Shown here one piece after another: positions 43,683 through 51,453 of a stretch of DNA of 64,000 bases. A model generated the notes under the pieces. It had not been told where the DNA came from. It searched no databases and saw nothing but the letters and a program-made list of their open reading frames with translations. This stretch comes from Archaeoglobus profundus DSM 5631. Its GTDB lineage: Archaea; Halobacteriota; Archaeoglobi; Archaeoglobales; Archaeoglobaceae. How positions within the stretch are numbered: the first letter of the stretch is position 1; every line of letters starts with the position of its first letter. The translations under genes were made by a program, and so were the position numbers. The stretch is taken from contig NC_013741.1 of the NCBI RefSeq assembly GCF_000025285.1, positions 434,001-498,000 of the forward strand, given 5' to 3'.

Positions 43683-44056
43683 TTTTTCACCAGAGTTATT
43701 ATATCAATATTTAGCCTGAATGTCTCGACCGTGTTAATTATCACATCTTTACCTATGTACGTACCTAAAGAGTTGGCGAGGCTTTCCGAGAAGACGACTT
43801 CTCCGTTTTGGGAATACTCGAAACCCTCCATGTTTGGCTCAAGCCCGATTACTCGGTAGCTCTCTCTGAAGAAGAACGGTTTAGCTCTTTCACCTAAAAA
43901 TCTTATTTTTGCATAGGTTTCGTTAGCTATTATCGATGTGTTGGAGTATATAGCGTCTATATTTATCCCAATCTCGTTCTTTTCGAGTTCCGGGCTAAAC
44001 CCACCGACCTTGCTTACGTACAGATCCGTGGCAACCTCTATCGGGTATGCGAACAT
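43643..44056 (-). CDS. Hypothetical protein upstream of nip7
   Basis: This is a 137-residue soluble protein rich in beta segments: MFAYPIEVATDLYVSKVGG, NEIGINIDAIYSNTSIIANE and AKIRFLGERAKPFFFRESYR. No family is recognised. It is clearly a gene because its frame is clean, it overlaps nip7 and the codon use resembles the neighbours. A role in RNA processing is only suggested by the neighbour. The last 14 codons overlap nip7. Confidence 0.6.
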   Translation of the reverse strand: MFAYPIEVATDLYVSKVGGFSPELEKNEIGINIDAIYSNTSIIANETYAKIRFLGERAKPFFFRESYRVIGLEPNMEGFEYSQNGEVVFSESLANSLGTYIGKDVIINTVETFRLNIDIITLVKKCLESQRGEKRRL

Positions 44057-44548
44057 CGAAATTTATCATGATTTGTCACTTGATATGCCTTTTGGTTGTT
44101 ACAAAACGTCGCTAAGAAAGCCCCGCTCTTTACAGTAGATCAGAAAGTGTGTTGGTCATAAGGTTATGATGTAACAAACAATTAATAGGAGTATGACAAT
44201 TTAAAGAAGTAACGAATATTCATTAGGATTGAGTATGGGCTAATATGCTATACTATTTAACGAAGGGAGTTAGCGAAAAGATACGGCGATGTAAAATACA
44301 TCTACAGGATTAGACTGATAAAGACTTACGCAAAGCCCAATAACGGCAAAATCCTTACTCTTTTTAATTTTGTTTGATTTTTTAATTGTCGAAGTCTAAG
44401 GCTCTCGAGCTCGTTATTAATTTTCGACAATTAGTTAACTACCTCAATTAAGTTTTTCTTAGCTGATGGGATTTTTATTCTGTTAACGTTAAAAAAATAA
44501 AGTAAAGTATTTAATGTATCTTCTGTAGCATCTATAGAGGTGTAAAAA
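44057..44548. other. 490-base intergenic stretch with an inverted repeat and a short protein-like patch
   Basis: It contains an 11-bp perfect inverted repeat, TAATTGTCGAA (44383-44393) and TTCGACAATTA (44423-44433), around CTCGAGCTCG. At about 44270-44370 the plus strand reads ELAKRYGDVKYIYRIRLIKT without a start codon, probably a gene remnant. The AT-rich part before 44549, with GTTAACGTTAA and a TATA-like TATTTAATG, probably holds the promoter of the next gene. Nothing else was recognised. Confidence 0.5.
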
Positions 44549-45286
44549 ATGGATGAAATAAAGCCACTAAGAGAATTAGACTTCAAAACAATTAGAGAAG
44601 AGTGGATGAATATACAATTGGAGGACGGTACAGTCATTAGATTTAAATCTGTTTTAGTTAGAGTGTTTGAAACTGGACGACATGATCCTATAACAGGAGA
44701 GCCCATATACCATGTAGAAGGTCAGAACATAGTAGTTGCAAGGGCTCCTGATGAATTAAAAGGTGCCCCCTCTGATTTTATACCACCAATACCAGAGTTA
44801 GTGAAGAAAAAGAAACCTATAGAAGTTAAAATAAAGGGTATTACTGGTGACGAATGGAACGAATATGAATTAGAAACTGGAAAGAGAATTAAGACGAAAA
44901 CTGTAATTACTAAGGTTCTAAGAATAGATGGATATTACGATAGGTATGGTAATCCAATATATATAGTCCAATCACAAATGATTGCTACAAGCAGTCCTAC
45001 TCGGCATAAAGTAGTACCCAAACAACATGAATCTATTACATATATAAGTCCTGATAAACTTATAGTGTGCGTATTCTCCAGAAGTGAAGGAATAACAAGA
45101 GTTGATTCTACTAATGAGTACAGCTTTTCTGGGTACGGATACAACATTAACGATCCAATTAGTGAGTCTAATCCTCATAGAGGTTGGAAGATTAGTCCAG
45201 AAAAGCTTGATTTACTGTTATTAGTTCAAAAGACTCTTGAAAAAGATTGGTACTCGAAGGAGGATGAATTTTGGGATGATTATTGA
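44549..45286 (+). CDS. Hypothetical protein with a duplicated domain, upstream of a MazF-like toxin
   Basis: This 245-residue protein has two similar units. Unit 1 (about 20-72): IQLEDGTVIRFKSVLVRVFE, then RHDPITGEPIYHVEGQNIVV. Unit 2 (about 98-150): YELETGKRIKTKTVITKVLR, then YYDRYGNPIYIVQSQMIATS. Both end in a YxxxGxPIY turn and a beta strand. The C-terminal 90 residues are unrelated. The MazF-like gene overlaps its stop, so it sits where an antitoxin would be, but it resembles no antitoxin known to me. No family is recognised. Confidence 0.7.
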   Translation: MDEIKPLRELDFKTIREEWMNIQLEDGTVIRFKSVLVRVFETGRHDPITGEPIYHVEGQNIVVARAPDELKGAPSDFIPPIPELVKKKKPIEVKIKGITGDEWNEYELETGKRIKTKTVITKVLRIDGYYDRYGNPIYIVQSQMIATSSPTRHKVVPKQHESITYISPDKLIVCVFSRSEGITRVDSTNEYSFSGYGYNINDPISESNPHRGWKISPEKLDLLLLVQKTLEKDWYSKEDEFWDDY

Positions 45287-45632
45287 ACAAAGAGATATTG
45301 TGCTAATTCATTTTCCATTTACGGATTTAAGCAGAACAAAAAAGAGACCTGTATTGGTTGTTTCGTCAGACGAATTTAACAGACTAAGTGAGGATGTTAT
45401 AGTCGTTCAGATTACCTCAAATTTAAGAAGTGGTTTTGAAGAATATAATGTTAGAATTAGTAACGATGATTTGGAGATCTGCTACGGGAAACCTATAATC
45501 CCAAGTATAGTGAAACCATACATAATCTTCTCTCTTGATAAAGGATTAATAATCAAGAAGATCGGAAAACTAAATGAAGATAAATTCCGAGAAGTTTTAG
45601 AAAAACTAAAAGAAGTTATTTTTCCTCAATGA
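45276..45632 (+). CDS. MazF/PemK-like toxin
   Basis: This is a type II toxin-fold endoribonuclease candidate of about 118 residues: IEQRDIVLIHFPFTDLSRTK, KKRPVLVVSSDEFNRLSEDV, VVQITSNLRSGFEEYNVRIS and IPSIVKPYIIFSLDKGLI. These match the beta-barrel of PemK/MazF, with the RP and the later Ser/Thr of the active site. The ATG at 45276 is chosen because the domain begins there; the longer frame from 45237 adds 13 unrelated residues. It overlaps the upstream gene by 11 bases, a typical toxin-antitoxin arrangement. Confidence 0.85.
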   Translation: MIIEQRDIVLIHFPFTDLSRTKKRPVLVVSSDEFNRLSEDVIVVQITSNLRSGFEEYNVRISNDDLEICYGKPIIPSIVKPYIIFSLDKGLIIKKIGKLNEDKFREVLEKLKEVIFPQ

Positions 45633-45929
45633 CTTCTTTAATAACGCCCTTCTCCCTCAGCCTCTTGACTCCTCTAACGAATCTTTCGTAACTTAGGAAC
45701 TCTCTATGCTTCTTTTCGAAATCGGCTTTCATGATAGCCCCAAATAGCTTTCCAGCTTAATCCTTGAGGTCTGTACTTCTTGACGTATTGTAGAATTTCC
45801 TCATCACAGAATGGTCGTGAACTGCATCTTCACTTCTACGAAAAACATTTACCATCGGAAGCATTTGAGGAAACTTGGAATAAATATGTGGGATTAATAA
45901 AAGAGATATTAAGCATAATTAAAGTTTAA
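45617..45929. pseudogene. Two gene remnants between mazF and the transposase
   Basis: On the minus strand, 45733 to 45617 reads MKADFEKKHREFLSYERFVR and GVKRLREKGVIKEV; a different frame just upstream reads EEILQYVKKYRPQGLSWKA, so this is a frameshifted remnant. On the plus strand, about 45820 to 45929 reads FYEKHLPSEAFEETWNKYVG and ends IIKV at a stop overlapping the transposase end. Neither has a usable start. Both look like C-terminal pieces of genes cut by insertion or deletion. Confidence 0.5.
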
Positions 45930-47077
45930 CCGTAGTCAACCTGAAATTGAAAAATCAAGGTACCAATAATCTTAGCAGTAACTACAGGTTTCATCTCATT
46001 AAAGATTAGACATAGGGTGATATTTACTAAAATCCATAAATTATATAAGCAAAGGGAGAATAGGAAGTAGAATAACCTAACAGAGATGTTTTTAGAAGTG
46101 GTTTTGGCTCTGAAATCCTTTGAGACTCTGTAAGCGGTTTCAATTCCCCATCTTCTTCTGAATAATTCAGCATAACCGATAGCATTCTTCTCGTTAACTG
46201 GAAGATTAGTAACGAAACAGACTTTATCGTTATTAACCCTTGATGGAACAATGAAGAGATTAACAGTCTCTTTACCAGGTGGTTTTCTCTTACGCCACAT
46301 TTGATAATTCCTCACAACTATAACATCCTTGTCCTTGTTCTCATCAAGGATTTTTCTTATCGTAGAGCTTCTTAAAGCTTGAATAATGAATTTCAACCCA
46401 AGTTTCTTCAAAATCCTAATGTATTCCATGTCGTAAAAATGTCTGTCCAAATAGACCCTCTTAATCTTAATCCTGCTCATTGCATGCTTAAGCAACTCTT
46501 CAAACACTTTATATCGATCCTTAAACTCTTTCAAAGGCAAAGCCTTTAGATGAAACCTCTTACCGTTCTCAACAATGCAGATCGTCATGAACTTGTAAGC
46601 TTTGTGGGTACCCTGTTTCGGTTGTGTTCCGATGACATAATCACCCCACTTCCCGTAATATAGCCAATCGTGTATATCTATCGCTACATCAACTGGATTC
46701 CTGAATTTTCCCTTCCTCTTAGCATCTTCTAATAGCTTATCAAACACTAAATCAAATTGAGTTATAATCTCTTCAATACTTAACTTCCTTAAGTGGTAAA
46801 GGAGTGTATCGGCTGAAGGAGCTTTATTCCTTAACAACCTATATGTTCTCGAACCATTCGTAGCAAAATCCTTCGTAATCGCAATGTAAGTTAAGAAATC
46901 AAGAAAGTCTTCAGTAGTGTAAATGCAGTTGTAGTTTAATTTAAGGTCAATATGAGTATAAACAAGCCTTTTCACATTTCTACAGACTTCTCTAACACAA
47001 ATTCTTTCGAAAATCTTATCAATATTCCTACTTACCTTTACCTTGGAGCTGGTCTGGTATCCTCGGGGGCGGGGCAT
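45926..47077 (-). CDS. ISH3-like DDE transposase
   Basis: This 383-residue transposase has an apparently intact DDE site: Asp in VDVAIDIHDWLYYGKWGD, Asp in RVYLDRHFYDMEYI and Glu in RRRWGIETAYRVSKDFR (Y1-type RRRWxIE signature). It belongs with the ISH3 group of archaeal IS4-type elements. The ATG at 47077 lies inside strong inverted repeats, which may hide the start in read-through RNA. I could not find matching terminal repeats on both sides, so the element limits are left open. Confidence 0.85.
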   Translation of the reverse strand: MPRPRGYQTSSKVKVSRNIDKIFERICVREVCRNVKRLVYTHIDLKLNYNCIYTTEDFLDFLTYIAITKDFATNGSRTYRLLRNKAPSADTLLYHLRKLSIEEIITQFDLVFDKLLEDAKRKGKFRNPVDVAIDIHDWLYYGKWGDYVIGTQPKQGTHKAYKFMTICIVENGKRFHLKALPLKEFKDRYKVFEELLKHAMSRIKIKRVYLDRHFYDMEYIRILKKLGLKFIIQALRSSTIRKILDENKDKDVIVVRNYQMWRKRKPPGKETVNLFIVPSRVNNDKVCFVTNLPVNEKNAIGYAELFRRRWGIETAYRVSKDFRAKTTSKNISVRLFYFLFSLCLYNLWILVNITLCLIFNEMKPVVTAKIIGTLIFQFQVDYG

Positions 47078-47121
47078 GCCAGATCAGCTCCTGCCCGAGG
47101 GTGGTGGGGGCACCCTCGGGC
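47045..47121. repeat. Nested GC-rich inverted repeats at the transposase start
   Basis: GGAGCTGGTCTGGTAT (47045-47060) pairs with ATGCCAGATCAGCTCC (47076-47091) at 14 of 16 positions, enclosing the transposase start codon. Immediately right, GCCCGAGGGTG (47093-47103) pairs perfectly with CACCCTCGGGC (47111-47121). Both are much more GC-rich than the flanks. In a transcript reading in from outside, the two hairpins would form and block translation of the transposase; this is known from other insertion sequences and is inferred here. Confidence 0.7.
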
Positions 47122-47232
47122 GCTCTTTTACCATTTGCTTTACCATTCACCATTTACTATCCACACTATTTAAGGTTTTTGGTGTAACTATATCTGGTTA
47201 ATTCATAACTAAATATAGTAGAAAAGTGTTAT

Positions 47233-47255
47233 ATACTATAATAGGTAAATAGTAT
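47233..47255. promoter_or_regulatory. Inverted repeat at the promoter of the winged-helix gene
   Basis: ATACTAT (47233-47239) and ATAGTAT (47249-47255) form a 7-bp inverted repeat with a 9-base spacer, overlapping the TATA-like GTTATATACT and lying directly before the start of the winged-helix gene. It could be an autoregulatory site for that protein. Confidence 0.45.
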
Positions 47256-47267
47256 GTGGTGATCAGT

Positions 47268-47975
47268 ATGGCAAGGGTTGGAGTTTATAGATATCCAGAT
47301 ATCTCATTGAAAGAAGCAGTGAGTGATTTAGATAAGATTAAGAGATTCTTAGGGAAGAAAGTGGATGGAGAAATTACTAGAGAAGCTATTGCCAAAGCTC
47401 TAGGCTTAACTCCAAGAGGTGGCAGATTTACAAATAAGATAGCTTCATTGATCCATTATGGATTCTTAGAAAGTGCTGGTGATGGTAAAGTTAAGTTAAC
47501 GGAGTTAGCAAAAGAAATTCTTTATCCAATTGGAAACTCTGACATTGAGGCAATGAAAAAAGCCTTTTTCAGTATTCAGTTATTCAAAGATCTTTATGAG
47601 CAATATGGAGATTCAGTAACAGTAGAGCAAATAGAGTGGTTTTTAAGAGCAAAAGCAAATGCAGATCCGAGAGAGGCAAAAGAGAAGGCACGAAAAATCC
47701 ACAAAATTTATATAGAGGGACTCACACAAATATTTAGTGTAGAAAAACAAGAGGAGCAGATTTCTGAAGAGATTCTTGATAGAGGTGAGGAAATCATGAT
47801 GGAAAGAGAAGTGTTAAAACAGCCAGAAGGTATTGAAGAAATTAAGTTCGGAGATGTAAGAATATGGCTACCACCGACAGAAGAAGGTGTTAAAATTGCA
47901 GAACAACTGATTAAGCTCTTTAAGGAAACTAGATTGAAAGTGAAAGAGGTTAAAGAAGAAGAAAAAGAAGAATAG
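47268..47975 (+). CDS. Winged-helix protein paired with the N6-adenine methylase
   Basis: This is a soluble protein of about 235 residues. Residues 30-90 look like a winged helix: VDGEITREAIAKALGLTPRG, RFTNKIASLIHYGFLESAGD and GKVKLTELAKEILYPIG. Residues 90-160 are helical and the end is acidic and Lys-rich. The ATG at 47268 gives MARVGVYRYPDISL; GTG 47256 is an alternative. The methylase gene follows after 66 bases on the same strand with its own TATA box. It may be a repressor or a protein partner of the methylase; no name can be given. Confidence 0.7.
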   Translation: MARVGVYRYPDISLKEAVSDLDKIKRFLGKKVDGEITREAIAKALGLTPRGGRFTNKIASLIHYGFLESAGDGKVKLTELAKEILYPIGNSDIEAMKKAFFSIQLFKDLYEQYGDSVTVEQIEWFLRAKANADPREAKEKARKIHKIYIEGLTQIFSVEKQEEQISEEILDRGEEIMMEREVLKQPEGIEEIKFGDVRIWLPPTEEGVKIAEQLIKLFKETRLKVKEVKEEEKEE

Positions 47976-48041
47976 GAGAATAAAGAGTAATAAGAATTTA
48001 TGGAAAAAAGTTTTTAAATTCTCCATTTTTTACACTCTTTA

Positions 48042-50825
48042 ATGAGGTATGTTTTTGAAAATAGATTAAATGTGCTTTTATCGGAGCTTCTCAATGAATT
48101 AGGTGTAATTTCCTATAGTGAGCAGTTAGGTCGTCGGGTACGTAGAGATATAGTTGTATATCATCAGGGATTAAGAATAATTTTAGAAGGATCATATAAT
48201 AGAGAAGATGCTGAAAGAGATGCTAAAAGAAGGATTGAACAACTTTTAGCTGATTTAGCTATAGCGATCCACTATCCAAGAATCCCAGATGCTACTGATA
48301 AAGAACTTAAGGAGAGATTAAAGTCGATTAGATTTTATGCTAAGGTTATAGTTCCTGTAGACATTTCTGGCACTCTCTACGAGTTCCTGTGGCAGAAAAG
48401 AGTTATCGCTAAACCTGTCGAGGATTGGATAGAGGTAAATCTAAATCTATTGGCAAATTTAATAAGAGAGTCAGCCCAGTTCATTATAAGCGAGGAGCAT
48501 GTTAAGCAAGTGGAAAACAAGGTTGACAGCTTTATTAATGATTGGGTTCAATTATTGGTCAATCATCCTCATTCAAACACAATTGCTAGAAATTTATATG
48601 ATGTTCTTCTCAAATTATATGGGTTCTCCATAGGAGACCCACAGAGAATAAAAGAAGTAATATTTGCTCAATCTGGTCTTGCTTTACTTTTAAGTGCTGT
48701 ATATTATGAATCTGTTAGATATGCTCATGACTTGAAATCCTTATTTGAGTTAAGTGAAAAAACCGATGCTCAATCAGCCTTAAGAAGAGCTATTGTTGAA
48801 ATTCTCAAAATAAATTATCAACCAATTTTTAATACGGCATTGGCAATTTTAGATTGTCTTCCTCCAATGCATAGGAAATTTGAACACTTAATTGATCTTG
48901 CAACGGAGATTGCTTCAAAAAGATCGCTACTTAGGAGGGATATTGCTGGCAAAATTTACCATAAGATTGTTGGTGATTGGAGCCTTAGAAAAGGTTTAGC
49001 AACTTTTTACACACAAATACCTGCTGCCTATTTACTACTACATTTGGCGAAACCAACATTATCAAGAATTTGTGACTTTGCATGTGGTAGTGGTACTCTT
49101 CTGACGGCTGCATATAGTGCTGCAAGGACTCAGTATGGTTTATCGTTGTTAGAACAGGGAGTGGATAAAGATCCAAGAGAAATCGATGAGGAATTTCATA
49201 AAGCTTTCATAAAATCTTGCTATGGGATAGATGTTCTAAAGTATGCAACACAAGTCACAGCTATAAATCTAGCACTTCATAGCCCAGAAACTCCACTTGA
49301 TGAGTTTAACATCTATACGTTGCCTTTAGGTCTTAGAGAGAAGAATGGTATGGTATCTTTAGGTTCTTTAGAATTTGCAAGAACTGCTGTAAGATTAGAT
49401 CAAATATTATATGGAGAAAAAGCTACGAAAATAGGATTAACTAAGGAGGAAGAGAAGTTGATAAAATTAGAACCATTCAAGTTCATTGTTATGAATCCGC
49501 CATTTACAAGAGCTACTGGTAGAGGTGGAAGAGAAGGTGGCGGATTATTTGGTTTTATAGCAGATGAAACTGCAAGAGAAAGAGTTCGTTCAGATTATGA
49601 TAGACTAAGAGATGATATCAGAAATCAACTCTTAAAGATTGGAACTAGATGTTTATATGGTACAGACCTTAGATTCCTCCTTGAGGAACGTGAATATAGG
49701 TCAATAGGTCAAGCTGGTGAAGGTTTATTGTTCTTATATTTGGCATACAAAATGCTAGAGGACAATGGTAAGATTTGTTTTGTTTTACCCAAAAGTCTCT
49801 TGTCTGGAGTTTCATGGTTCTTAGCAAGAACCTTATTGGCTTCAGAGTTCCATACAGAGTATATTATCGTAAGCTATGATTCAGAAGGAGGTTATAATTT
49901 CTCAGAGTCTACAAGCTTAAGTGAGCTTCTTTTGGTAGCAAAGAAGACTAAAGAGCATTCAGATGATGAAAAAACAAAATTTGTGTTATTATTAAAGAAG
50001 CCTAGAACAAGCATCGAAGCTATAGCTCTTGCCAATCAAATTGACAGAGGGGAGGAATATGTAGAAGCAGGAAATGCTCAAGCTTTTGTTATAAGCGTTG
50101 ATAGAAAAACTCTCCTGAAATACATTGATAATTGGGGAAGATTTGTGTTTCTACCAAATACCTACCTCATAAAAGAGATATTAGACATTTTAAGAGGTGT
50201 AATAAGAGTTGGAAACATTAAGATTGAGATACCAATAACTAAATTGAACAATTTAATTTCATCAATTGGAATTGACCGCCATCAATTCCATGATCATTTC
50301 CAGAGAGTTTTAAGACAAATTCCTGGAAGCATGCCTGCAGTCTACGGAGGTGGAGAAGAAGTTAGAGGAAAAATGGTGATATCACCAAATGCCTATGTTA
50401 AACCAAAAACTCAGAGAGCTAGGACTATATTTAGAGAAAAAGCAGGACGGCTTCTATTACCAGATAGAATTAGAGTTAACACAGCTCATGTAATTTCGAT
50501 GCTTTCTGATACGCCAGTTCTGTCGAACATATTTTATGCTGTTAGACTTAGAGATGAAGATGAAAATAAGCTGAAAGCCCTTTGTTTATGGTTTAACACG
50601 ACTTGGGGAATCTTAACAGTACTAGCAAATAGAGAGGAAACAGAAGGTGCTTTTATAAGTCTAAAAATGAGCCATTGGAAGACAATCCCAGCATTGGATG
50701 TTGATAACCTACCAGAGGACAGATTAAAGGAATTAGCAAATGTTTATGACCAGTTTGGGGAGGCTAACTTCAAAAGGCTACATGAACAAAGTTATTCTCC
50801 TATCCATTGTCTCATTGATGTATAA
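48042..50825 (+). CDS. N6-adenine DNA methyltransferase (restriction-type), 3' end in an invertible segment
   Basis: This is a 927-residue protein. Residues 1-110 include RRDIVVYHQGLRIILEGSYN, which resembles a nuclease-like fold (PD-(D/E)XK pattern with Ser in place of Lys). SAM motif I is RICDFACGSGTLLTAAYSA near residue 343 and the adenine motif is KFIVMNPPFTRATGRGG near residue 485. The remaining 430 residues would hold the target-recognition part. As written, the last 11 residues (SYSPIHCLIDV) look unnatural. The 137-bp segment carrying them is flanked by 47-bp inverted repeats. Flipped, it adds an in-frame tail of 44 residues with RIELDLAFLKALG. The ATG follows TTTTTAAATTC by about 26 bases. 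Confidence 0.88.
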   Translation: MRYVFENRLNVLLSELLNELGVISYSEQLGRRVRRDIVVYHQGLRIILEGSYNREDAERDAKRRIEQLLADLAIAIHYPRIPDATDKELKERLKSIRFYAKVIVPVDISGTLYEFLWQKRVIAKPVEDWIEVNLNLLANLIRESAQFIISEEHVKQVENKVDSFINDWVQLLVNHPHSNTIARNLYDVLLKLYGFSIGDPQRIKEVIFAQSGLALLLSAVYYESVRYAHDLKSLFELSEKTDAQSALRRAIVEILKINYQPIFNTALAILDCLPPMHRKFEHLIDLATEIASKRSLLRRDIAGKIYHKIVGDWSLRKGLATFYTQIPAAYLLLHLAKPTLSRICDFACGSGTLLTAAYSAARTQYGLSLLEQGVDKDPREIDEEFHKAFIKSCYGIDVLKYATQVTAINLALHSPETPLDEFNIYTLPLGLREKNGMVSLGSLEFARTAVRLDQILYGEKATKIGLTKEEEKLIKLEPFKFIVMNPPFTRATGRGGREGGGLFGFIADETARERVRSDYDRLRDDIRNQLLKIGTRCLYGTDLRFLLEEREYRSIGQAGEGLLFLYLAYKMLEDNGKICFVLPKSLLSGVSWFLARTLLASEFHTEYIIVSYDSEGGYNFSESTSLSELLLVAKKTKEHSDDEKTKFVLLLKKPRTSIEAIALANQIDRGEEYVEAGNAQAFVISVDRKTLLKYIDNWGRFVFLPNTYLIKEILDILRGVIRVGNIKIEIPITKLNNLISSIGIDRHQFHDHFQRVLRQIPGSMPAVYGGGEEVRGKMVISPNAYVKPKTQRARTIFREKAGRLLLPDRIRVNTAHVISMLSDTPVLSNIFYAVRLRDEDENKLKALCLWFNTTWGILTVLANREETEGAFISLKMSHWKTIPALDVDNLPEDRLKELANVYDQFGEANFKRLHEQSYSPIHCLIDV

Positions 50826-50973
50826 ATCTCCTCATAAAGAGATATTAGATCATTTTCGTTTACTTTTGCACCTAAAGCTTTTAGAAATGCTAAATCTAAT
50901 TCGATTCTAGATTCATCTTCACCAAATTGTTCATGTAGCCTTTTGAAGTTAGCCTCCCCAAACTGGTCATAAA
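50743..50973. repeat. Invertible segment: perfect 47-bp inverted repeats around 137 bp
   Basis: The left arm is 50743-50789 and the right arm 50927-50973, identical over all 47 positions in opposite orientation. The left arm encodes YDQFGEANFKRLHEQ of the methylase. The spacer 50790-50926 codes on the plus strand for SYSPIHCLIDV and a stop. Read from the minus strand it codes for FGEDESRIELDLAFLKALG, LISLYEEIY, then a stop, in the frame that joins the repeat. Sequence outside the arms is not repeated, so this is not a simple fold-back artefact. No recombinase gene lies next to it. Confidence 0.85.
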
Positions 50974-51093
50974 AAACTTTACTTTAATTTTTATAAATTT
51001 TTATATCATATTAGGCACTTTCCGATCTACTGTTTAGTGCGGGGAGGATGTCAAAAGTACTATTATGAGGTCGCGTAAACACAATCTCTGACT

Positions 51094-51453
51094 TCAATCT
51101 ACAATCTCAAGCCTTATCTCGTTGCCGTTTTTGTCGTAAAAGCCCCAGCAACCCCATTCGAAAGGGTAACAGACGATGATGTGAACGATTCCATGCTTTG
51201 CAAACATATCCAAATCTGCTCTTGAAGGTTTACAGCTTGGGGAAGGATGGCTATGCACAGTTCCATAAATCCGATAACCCAATGGAAGCATTTCCAAGTG
51301 GATTATAGCAGAGCTCTCGCCGGAATCAAACGGTAAAAACAATAGCTCCTCTATAACTCCTTTCTTACCAGTCAACAATGCTACGAACTCATTCGGATAG
51401 CTCTCCCTAGCAATCTCCAGAGCTAACCTTAAAACCTCTTTTCTTATCTTCAT
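51094..51453 (-). CDS. JAMM/MPN+ metalloprotease (AfJAMM-like)
   Basis: This 119-residue protein has the full zinc site: Glu22 in PNEFVALLTGKKG, His67 and His69 in GTVHSHPSPS, Ser77 and Asp80 in KPSRADLDMF. Family members remove ubiquitin-like SAMP proteins from targets in archaea. It overlaps the next upstream gene by 4 bases. The 3' end lies about 120 bases from the invertible segment and is not affected by it. Confidence 0.92.
   Translation of the reverse strand: MKIRKEVLRLALEIARESYPNEFVALLTGKKGVIEELLFLPFDSGESSAIIHLEMLPLGYRIYGTVHSHPSPSCKPSRADLDMFAKHGIVHIIVCYPFEWGCWGFYDKNGNEIRLEIVD

Noticed and set aside
45905-47255. Terminal inverted repeats of the ISH3-like element
   Set aside because: I looked for the inverse of the bases at the transposase 3' end on the other side and found no match, so no element limits are given.
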